From Sphingomonadaceae bacterium (GTDB lineage Bacteria; Pseudomonadota; Alphaproteobacteria; Sphingomonadales; Sphingomonadaceae): a DNA stretch of 10,310 bases. The stretch's first letter is position 1. Each line of letters begins with the position of its first letter. This document shows positions 1 to 4,570 of the stretch, piece after piece. Location of the stretch: assembly GCA_016462305.1 (NCBI GenBank), contig JAEMTM010000064.1, forward strand, positions 1 to 10,310. The letters run 5' to 3'. Below the pieces are notes generated by a model that saw nothing but the letters and a program-made list of their open reading frames with translations, was not told the DNA's origin and did no database searches. The position numbers and the translations under genes were made by a program.

Positions 1-1722
1 TGCCCGATTTGCGACCAAGGCGGCGAATGCGATTTGCAGGACCAAAGCGTGGCTTATGGGCGTGGCGCTTCGCGCTTTGAGGAAAACAAGCGCGCGGTTA
101 CCGAAAAATATATGGGGCCGCTTGTCAAAACGGTGATGACGCGCTGCATTCAGTGCACCCGCTGCGTTCGTTTTGCCGAAGAGGTCGCCGGCATCGAAGA
201 GGTTGGCGCGATTGGTCGCGGCGAGAACATGCAAATCACGACCTATCTTGAGCACGCCATGCAAAGCGAGCTTTCGGGCAATGTCGTTGACCTGTGCCCC
301 GTGGGTGCCCTGACCGCGAAACCTTACGCATTTGAGGCGCGTCCGTGGGAATTGAAAAAGACCCCAAGCATCGATGTCATGGACGCCGTTGGCACCAACA
401 TCCGTCTCGACAGCCGGGGCAGGGCCGTGCTGCGCGCCTTGCCGCGTATCAATGACGATGTGAACGAAGAATGGGCATCGGACAAAACGCGTCATGCGGT
501 TGATGGCCTGATGCATCGCCGTTTGGACAAGCCCTATATCCGCAAGGATGGGAAGCTGATCGCGGCAGACTGGGCCGAGGCCTTTGCTGCCATTAAGGCG
601 CATTGGACCGGCGAAGCGGCGGTGCTGGCGGGGGATCAGGTCGATTGCGAAACCATGTTCGCCGCGCGCGAACTGGCTGGCGCGTCGATGTTAGAAGGTC
701 GCCAAACGGGCCTTGCATATGACACATCCTCACTGTCTGCGGTGAATTTCAACACCACGATATCCGGCATCGAAAATGCCGATGTGATCTTATTGGTCGG
801 CAGCGATTTGCGGCGTGAGGCACCATTGGTGAACACGCGTATTCAAAAGGCCATTCGCAAGCGTAAGGCGAAGCTATTTGCCATCGGTCCCGTGACGGAC
901 CTGACCTATAAGGTCGAGTGGCTGGGCGATGACCTGAGCGCGCTGACCAAAGTGCCTAAGGCATTGGCTGAGGCATTGAAGACCGCTGAACGTCCGGCGA
1001 TTATTGTCGGTGGTGGTGCGCTGCGTTATCATGGCGTCCACGGCGCGGCATTGGCTTTTGCGAAAAAATATAAGCTGGTGCGTGATGGCTGGAATGGTTT
1101 CAACGTTTTGCATTTCGCTGCGGCGCGTATGGGTGGCCTGATGCTTGGCTACGCGCATGATGGCGGCATCAAGAAGCTGGCGGCGGCTCAGCCGAAGCTG
1201 GCGTTTTTCCTTGGCGCGGATGAGGTGGATTACAGCCTGTTTGCCGGCAGCTTCAAAGTCTATGTCGGCCATCATGGCGACAATTTTGATAGAGCGGGGG
1301 GCGCGCATCATGCCGACGTGATTTTGCCGGGTGCTGCTTATTCCGAAAAATCGGGCACTTATGTAAACTTGGAAGGCCGCGTGCAACGCGGCGAGCGCGC
1401 GGTATTCCCGCCCGGCGATGCCCGCGAAGATTGGGCCATATTCCGCGCTTTGTCAGATGTGCTGGGCAAGCGCCTGCCGTTTGACAGCCTCGACGCCTTG
1501 CGCGCCGAAATGGCGAAGGCCGTGCCTGCTTTGGGTGTTGAAGGGTTGGCGGATTATGGTTGGTCGGAACCATCGCTACCATCGGATGTGAGCGGCAAGA
1601 TTGTCGATTATCCGATCAAGGATTTCTACCTGACCAACGCCATTTGCCGCGCGTCCGAAACGATGCAGAAATGCTCGGCGGAACTGGTGCATGGCACGCA
1701 ATATTTGGAGGCGGCGGAATGA
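1..1722 (+). CDS. nuoG: NADH-quinone oxidoreductase subunit G (5' partial)
   Basis: This is the large iron-sulfur subunit of the peripheral arm of complex I, which carries electrons from the NADH/FMN site toward quinone. The window opens inside the gene and 573 codons are visible; numbering here starts from the first visible codon. C1, C4 and C10 form the CxxCxxxxxC part of the His-Cys3 4Fe-4S (N5) site, whose His lies upstream of the window. C49, C52, C55 and C99 form the next 4Fe-4S site (N4: CxxCxxC, then CPVGAL). A molybdopterin-oxidoreductase-like domain without cofactor function follows, ending in the conserved stretch ADVILPGAAYSEKSGTYVN. The cysteines of the additional N7 cluster found in E. 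coli and Thermus are absent, as in Paracoccus and mitochondrial homologues. An in-frame TTG at 34 is not the start, because the Cys motif precedes it. A GGAGG at 1707-1711 near the 3' end serves the next start codon. Confidence 0.97.
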   Translation, partial: CPICDQGGECDLQDQSVAYGRGASRFEENKRAVTEKYMGPLVKTVMTRCIQCTRCVRFAEEVAGIEEVGAIGRGENMQITTYLEHAMQSELSGNVVDLCPVGALTAKPYAFEARPWELKKTPSIDVMDAVGTNIRLDSRGRAVLRALPRINDDVNEEWASDKTRHAVDGLMHRRLDKPYIRKDGKLIAADWAEAFAAIKAHWTGEAAVLAGDQVDCETMFAARELAGASMLEGRQTGLAYDTSSLSAVNFNTTISGIENADVILLVGSDLRREAPLVNTRIQKAIRKRKAKLFAIGPVTDLTYKVEWLGDDLSALTKVPKALAEALKTAERPAIIVGGGALRYHGVHGAALAFAKKYKLVRDGWNGFNVLHFAAARMGGLMLGYAHDGGIKKLAAAQPKLAFFLGADEVDYSLFAGSFKVYVGHHGDNFDRAGGAHHADVILPGAAYSEKSGTYVNLEGRVQRGERAVFPPGDAREDWAIFRALSDVLGKRLPFDSLDALRAEMAKAVPALGVEGLADYGWSEPSLPSDVSGKIVDYPIKDFYLTNAICRASETMQKCSAELVHGTQYLEAAE

Positions 1723-1820
1723 AAATCGCTAACGCAATTCTGCGATCCACCGTCACCCTGAACTTGTTTCAGGGTCCATTTTGCCTTTCTGGGTCTGGAT
1801 GTGACGAGGGAGTGGAATAA
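1719..1820 (+). CDS. Possible 33-codon repeat-bearing mini-ORF between nuoG and nuoH
   Basis: An open frame starts at ATG 1719, inside an ATGA overlapping the nuoG stop, and ends at TAA 1818-1820, overlapping the nuoH ATG by one base (TAATG). GGAGG at 1707-1711 lies 7 nt before its ATG, an excellent Shine-Dalgarno position. The middle of the predicted peptide (TVTLNLFQGPF) is simply the translation of the palindromic repeat at 1751-1775, so a conserved protein function is doubtful. There is no recognisable domain, signal peptide or membrane segment. The useful reading is that ribosomes leaving nuoG could translate this frame and re-initiate at nuoH. It may be a by-product of repeat insertion rather than a gene. 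Confidence 0.35.
   Translation: MKIANAILRSTVTLNLFQGPFCLSGSGCDEGVE
1751..1775 (+). repeat. REP-like palindrome, family 1 (CTGAACTTGTTTCAG core), nuoG-nuoH gap
   Basis: ACCCTGAA at 1755-1762 pairs with TTTCAGGGT at 1768-1775 to give an 8-bp stem around the 5-nt loop CTTGT, preceded by CGTC. The same core recurs, in both orientations, in the nuoJ-nuoK gap, so this is a dispersed repeat and not a gene-specific hairpin. I recall this type of sequence as abundant between genes of sphingomonads. A short T run (1779-1782) follows at some distance and is interrupted, so it is a poor terminator candidate, and it sits inside an operon. Confidence 0.8.
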
Positions 1821-2866
1821 TGACATCCTTCTTCCAAAATCTCGGCATGAGTTACGAAGCCGCTTGGTTCACCGCGACCATCGCGGGAATCCTCCTGATC
1901 GCGCTGCCGCTAATGCTCGCGGTGGCGATGATCATTTATGCCGAACGTAAATTATGGGCGGCTTTCGCACTGCGCCGGGGACCCAATGTCGTCGGCCCAT
2001 TTGGGGTGCTGCAAAGTTTCGCTGATGGCTTGAAGGTATTCTTACAGGAAACCATCATCCCAAGCGCGTCGAACCGTGGCTTGTTCCTGATTGCGCCGAT
2101 CATCACCTTCACCGTCGCATTGATGGCATGGGCGGTCATTCCCTTTGCCGATGGCGTCGTGCTGTCGAATATCAATGTCGGCTTGCTCTACATTCTGGCG
2201 ATCAGCAGCTTGGGCGTTTACGGCGTGGTGATTGCGGGATGGGCATCCAACTCCAAATATCCATTTTATTCGGCGATGCGCGCCGCCGCGCAGATGATTT
2301 CCTACGAAGTCTCCATTGGCTTCATCCTGATCTGCGTCGTCCTTTGGGCCGGCACCTTCAATGTTAGCGGTATTGTTGAGGGGCAGCGTGGGCATATATT
2401 TGGCTTTATCAACGCTTATGCTTTCAACCCCTTGCTGTTCCCAATTGCGGTGATGTTCCTTATCAGCTCAATGGCGGAAACCGCCCGCGCGCCGTTCGAT
2501 TTGACCGAAGCGGAAAGCGAATTGGTTGCTGGTTATCAGACCGAATATTCCTCAATGGCCTTCGCTTTGTTCTGGTTGGGCGAATATGCCAACGTCCTGT
2601 TGATGTGCGCGCTGAACGCGATCCTATTCTGGGGCGGATATTTGCCACCCGTTGACTGGGCGCCACTATACGCCGTTCCGGGCATTATCTGGTTCTTCGT
2701 TAAAATCCTATTGATGTTCTTCATCTTCGCATGGGTGAAGGCAACCGTGCCGCGTTACCGTTATGACCAATTGATGCGTCTGGGTTGGAAAGTGTTTCTG
2801 CCCATCTCGCTCTTCTGGGTCTTTTTGGTGAGCGGCTATCTTATGTTCACAGGACATTTCGCATGA
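1820..2866 (+). CDS. nuoH: NADH-quinone oxidoreductase subunit H
   Basis: This is the membrane subunit (ND1 homologue) that forms much of the quinone-binding chamber and links the peripheral and membrane arms. It has 348 residues, close to the usual alphaproteobacterial length, with about eight hydrophobic helices expected. Diagnostic segments are ERK at 42-44 followed by RRGPNVVGP (52-60), FADGLKVFLQE (67-77), and the acidic loop AETARAPFDLTEAESELVAG (219-238) running on into YQTEYSSM (239-246). Position 50 is Ala where E. coli, Paracoccus and human proteins have Gln in the same motif. The ATG at 1820 is supported by GAGGGAG at 1806-1812, 7 nt upstream. The stop overlaps nuoI in an ATGA, suggesting coupled translation. 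The 97-nt gap before it contains a palindromic repeat and a mini-ORF. Confidence 0.97.
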   Translation: MTSFFQNLGMSYEAAWFTATIAGILLIALPLMLAVAMIIYAERKLWAAFALRRGPNVVGPFGVLQSFADGLKVFLQETIIPSASNRGLFLIAPIITFTVALMAWAVIPFADGVVLSNINVGLLYILAISSLGVYGVVIAGWASNSKYPFYSAMRAAAQMISYEVSIGFILICVVLWAGTFNVSGIVEGQRGHIFGFINAYAFNPLLFPIAVMFLISSMAETARAPFDLTEAESELVAGYQTEYSSMAFALFWLGEYANVLLMCALNAILFWGGYLPPVDWAPLYAVPGIIWFFVKILLMFFIFAWVKATVPRYRYDQLMRLGWKVFLPISLFWVFLVSGYLMFTGHFA

Positions 2867-3351
2867 CCACCATCGCGCACCTCATCAAAACCTTCACCCT
2901 TTGGGAATTCGTCAAGGCGCACATGTTGACCTTGAAATATTTCTTCAAGGCAAAGGCGACGATCAACTATCCGTTCGAAAAGAACCCGCTTTCCCCACGT
3001 TTTCGTGGTGAACATGCGCTGCGGCGCTATCCCAATGGTGAGGAACGTTGCATCGCGTGTAAATTATGTGAGGCGGTGTGTCCGGCCTTGGCCATTACCA
3101 TCGAGTCCGAACCACGCGAGGACGGTAGCCGCCGCACCACGCGCTATGACATTGACATGACCAAGTGCATTTACTGCGGATTTTGCCAAGAGGCTTGCCC
3201 GGTCGACGCCATTGTCGAGGGTCCGAACCTCGAATTCGCAACAGAAACGCGGGAGGAACTGCTCTATGACAAGGCCAAGCTCCTCGACAACGGCGCAAAG
3301 TGGGAGCGGGCAATCGCCGCGAACCTTGCCGCCGATGCACCCTATCGTTAA
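2863..3351 (+). CDS. nuoI: NADH-quinone oxidoreductase subunit I
   Basis: This 162-residue ferredoxin-type subunit carries clusters N6a and N6b, which hand electrons to the terminal N2 cluster near the quinone site. Two 4Fe-4S motifs are complete: C63, C66, C69, C73 (CIACKLCEAVC) and C102, C105, C108, C112 (CIYCGFCQEAC), each followed by Pro. The N-terminal segment (FTLWEFVKAHMLTLKYFFK) is the amphipathic part that attaches to the membrane arm. The start was chosen at ATG 2863, within the ATGA overlapping the nuoH stop. A longer in-frame start at 2785 would add 26 residues encoded inside nuoH and is not typical of the family. The length matches the TYKY/NuoI family of alphaproteobacteria. Confidence 0.97.
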   Translation: MTTIAHLIKTFTLWEFVKAHMLTLKYFFKAKATINYPFEKNPLSPRFRGEHALRRYPNGEERCIACKLCEAVCPALAITIESEPREDGSRRTTRYDIDMTKCIYCGFCQEACPVDAIVEGPNLEFATETREELLYDKAKLLDNGAKWERAIAANLAADAPYR

Positions 3352-3361
3352 GGGCGGCGCA

Positions 3362-3520
3362 ATGACGGAACAACGTTCGAAATTTAACCGTAGTGCTGAG
3401 CCTGTCGAAGCACGCCTCCAAGGGCAACTTGAAGCTGAGAAGCGCCCTTCGACGGTCGCAGTCGCTTTGCGCCTGCTGCTCAGGGCTACGGTCCTTAAGG
3501 CAGGTGGTGCCGTGGCATGA
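3362..3520 (+). CDS. Possible 52-codon repeat-bearing mini-ORF between nuoI and nuoJ
   Basis: An open frame runs from ATG 3362 to TGA 3518-3520, ending in an ATGA overlap with the nuoJ start. AGGGCGG at 3351-3357 lies just upstream of its ATG. It begins MTEQRSKFNRSAEPVEARLQ and is rich in Ala, Arg, Leu and Glu. Most of it is the translation of an inverted pair of palindromic repeats (3387-3492), so its sequence probably reflects the repeat and not selection for a protein. No domain, membrane segment or signal peptide is recognisable. It could couple nuoI translation to nuoJ, or be a fortuitous frame. Confidence 0.35.
   Translation: MTEQRSKFNRSAEPVEARLQGQLEAEKRPSTVAVALRLLLRATVLKAGGAVA
3387..3492. 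repeat. REPIN-like inverted doublet, family 2 (CTGAGC...GTCGAAG), nuoI-nuoJ gap
   Basis: The left arm at 3387-3415 begins ACCGTAGTGCTGAGC and ends GTCGAAGCACGC, with an outer stem GTGCT/AGCAC (3393-3397, 3409-3413). The right arm at 3442-3492, read on the minus strand, begins ACCGTAGCCCTGAGC and ends CGTCGAAGGGCGC, with stem GCCCT/AGGGC (3444-3448, 3482-3486). The two arms therefore share their ends, face each other, and are separated by 26 nt. The right arm has about 22 extra bases in its loop. Inverted pairs of short palindromes of this kind are called REPINs when mobilised by RAYT transposases; no such transposase gene is present here. Confidence 0.75.
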
Positions 3521-4137
3521 TCCAACTCGTCTCCTTCTATATCTTCGCAAGCATTGTCATCGCGTCCGCCGCGATGGTCATCTTTGCCCGCAATCCGGTG
3601 CACAGCGTGCTGTGGTTGATTGTTGCGTTCTTTAACGCGGCGGGCCTCATGGTCCTGATCGGTGCAGAGTTCATCGCGATGTTGTTGGTCATTGTTTATG
3701 TCGGCGCGGTTGCGGTGTTGTTCCTGTTCGTCGTGATGATGCTCGATATTGATTTTGCCGAATTGCGCGCAGGGTTTGTCAAAAACGTGCCGCTTGGGCT
3801 TTTGCTCGCGGTGGTTTTGGTGGCTGAATTGGTGTTGGGCATTGGCGCGTATCAGGCTGGTGCCGTGAAACTTGGCACGCCTGAGGCTGGTGTTGCGACG
3901 CTGTCTGCGACAGTGCCGAATATCGAGGCGATTGGTGCGTTGCTGTATAGCAAATATGTGTTCTTGTTCGAAACGGCGGGGTTGATCTTGCTGGTCGCGA
4001 TGGTCGGGGCAATCGTTCTGACGCATCGCCGCAGCCACGGCACACGCGGCCAGAACATCAGCAGCCAGGTCCAGCGCCGCCCGCAAGACGCGACGCGCAA
4101 TGTTAATCAGCCCGTCGGGCAGGGGATTGAGCTGTGA
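3517..4137 (+). CDS. nuoJ: NADH-quinone oxidoreductase subunit J
   Basis: This is the ND6 homologue of the membrane arm, thought to couple quinone-site changes to the proton channels through a distorted third helix. It has 206 residues with five hydrophobic segments (about 2-24, 29-49, 53-75, 88-109 and 142-167). The conserved NPVHSVLWLI (26-35) and the helix containing E51, Y61 and G63 (GAEFIAMLLVIVYVGAVAVL) are diagnostic. A hydrophilic, basic C-terminal tail begins with THRR near residue 168, as in other alphaproteobacterial NuoJ proteins. The ATG at 3517 has AGGTGG at 3502-3507 upstream and overlaps the stop of a preceding mini-ORF. The stop is preceded by AGGGG (4121-4125) and lies in a GTGA that starts the next small frame. 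Confidence 0.96.
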   Translation: MIQLVSFYIFASIVIASAAMVIFARNPVHSVLWLIVAFFNAAGLMVLIGAEFIAMLLVIVYVGAVAVLFLFVVMMLDIDFAELRAGFVKNVPLGLLLAVVLVAELVLGIGAYQAGAVKLGTPEAGVATLSATVPNIEAIGALLYSKYVFLFETAGLILLVAMVGAIVLTHRRSHGTRGQNISSQVQRRPQDATRNVNQPVGQGIEL

Positions 4138-4262
4138 ATATCACGCCTATCGTCATGCTGAACTTGGTTCAGCACAACGCACTGCCGCCTGTTCTCCTGA
4201 AACAAGTTCAGGATGACAAACAAGTTCAGGATGACGCAATTTGGATTGGAGCGGGCCAGTGA
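4134..4262 (+). CDS. Possible 42-codon repeat-bearing mini-ORF between nuoJ and nuoK
   Basis: An open frame starts at GTG 4134, in a GTGA overlapping the nuoJ stop, and ends at TGA 4260-4262, in a second GTGA overlapping the nuoK start. AGGGG at 4121-4125 is 8 nt before its GTG. The predicted peptide begins MNITPIVMLNLVQHNALPP and carries a short tandem repeat (KQVQDD twice) produced by an 18-bp DNA duplication. Its content derives from palindromic repeats, so a protein role is unsupported. Its value may be to carry ribosomes across the 121-nt gap to nuoK. Confidence 0.35.
   Translation: MNITPIVMLNLVQHNALPPVLLKQVQDDKQVQDDAIWIGAGQ
4151..4217. repeat. Inverted pair of family 1 REP-like palindromes, nuoJ-nuoK gap
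   Basis: The forward copy at 4151-4174 has stem TGCTGAA (4156-4162) with TTCAGCA (4168-4174) around the loop CTTGG. The reverse copy at 4195-4217 has stem TCCTGAA (4195-4201) with TTCAGGA (4207-4213) around ACAAG, followed by TGAC. Read on the minus strand, the second copy begins GTCATCCTGAACTTG, matching the first copy (GTCATGCTGAACTTG) and the element at 1751. Stem changes are compensated on both sides (ACCC/GGGT, TGC/GCA, TCC/GGA), so the hairpin shape is conserved across copies. Confidence 0.8.
4200..4235 (+). repeat. Perfect 18-bp tandem duplication
   Basis: The 18-mer AAACAAGTTCAGGATGAC occurs twice back to back, at 4200-4217 and 4218-4235, with no mismatch. The first copy is the right half of the reverse palindrome, so the duplication adds an orphan half-palindrome. 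Being 18 bp long, it leaves the reading frame of the surrounding mini-ORF unchanged. Confidence 0.95.
4248..4251 (+). promoter_or_regulatory. Shine-Dalgarno site that decides the nuoK start
   Basis: GGAG lies 7 nt before GTG 4259. It supports that codon over the in-frame TTG at 4241, which would place the ribosome site inside the coding region. Confidence 0.75.
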
Positions 4263-4564
4263 TTGGTATCGAACATTATCTCGTCGTCAGCAGCATATTG
4301 TTTGTCATGGGCGTGCTTGGCATTTTCCTGAACCGGAAAAATGTCATCATCATATTGATGGCGATTGAGCTCATATTGCTTGCGGTGAACATCAATCTGG
4401 TGGCGTTCAGCGTGTTTTTGGGCGACCTGACGGGGCAAATCTTTGCGATGTTCGTGTTGACCGTCGCGGCGGGTGAGGCCGCGATTGGCCTTGCGATATT
4501 GGTTATCTATTTCCGCGGTCGTGGCACAATCGCGGTTGATGACGTCAACCGGATGAAGGGGTAA
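4259..4564 (+). CDS. nuoK: NADH-quinone oxidoreductase subunit K
   Basis: This is the small ND4L homologue, with three transmembrane helices and part of the proton path next to NuoJ and NuoN. From the GTG at 4259 the protein is 101 residues and starts MIGIEHYLVVSSILF, the classic NuoK beginning and length. The two membrane glutamates essential for proton translocation are present: E37 (LMAIELILL) and E73 (AAGEAAIGLAI), equivalent to E36 and E72 of E. coli. The conserved GIFLNRKNVI lies at 21-30. A TTG six codons earlier is in frame but gives an atypical extension. The start overlaps the stop of a repeat-derived mini-ORF, and nuoL follows after 6 nt. Confidence 0.96.
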   Translation: MIGIEHYLVVSSILFVMGVLGIFLNRKNVIIILMAIELILLAVNINLVAFSVFLGDLTGQIFAMFVLTVAAGEAAIGLAILVIYFRGRGTIAVDDVNRMKG

Positions 4565-4570
4565 CATCCA

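Noticed and set aside
34..36. TTG 34 as the true start of nuoG
   Set aside because: The codons before it continue the CPICDQGGEC cluster motif, so the gene is simply cut by the window edge.
1755..1783. Factor-independent terminator after nuoG
   Set aside because: The hairpin is good, but the following T run is short, displaced and interrupted by GCC. The element is a dispersed repeat in the middle of an operon.
2785..2862. Upstream extension of NuoI to ATG 2785
   Set aside because: It would lie wholly within nuoH in another frame and add 26 residues absent from the family. ATG 2863 gives the standard length and an ATGA overlap.
3064..4086. Long minus-strand open frame of 340 codons over nuoI and nuoJ
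   Set aside because: It lies opposite two clear complex I genes. Its translation is rich in Arg, Gln, His and Asp with no recognisable motif, as expected of a reverse-strand shadow. Other minus-strand frames, such as 874-1386, 5020-5526, 5198-5704 and 7934-8521, were rejected for the same reason.
4141..4240. CRISPR-like array in the nuoJ-nuoK gap
   Set aside because: The repeats are palindromic, only two or three in number, of unequal orientation and without regular spacers; they are REP-like elements.
4241..4258. TTG 4241 as the nuoK start
   Set aside because: The GTG at 4259 gives the canonical 101-residue NuoK and has GGAG at 7 nt; TTG adds six atypical residues.
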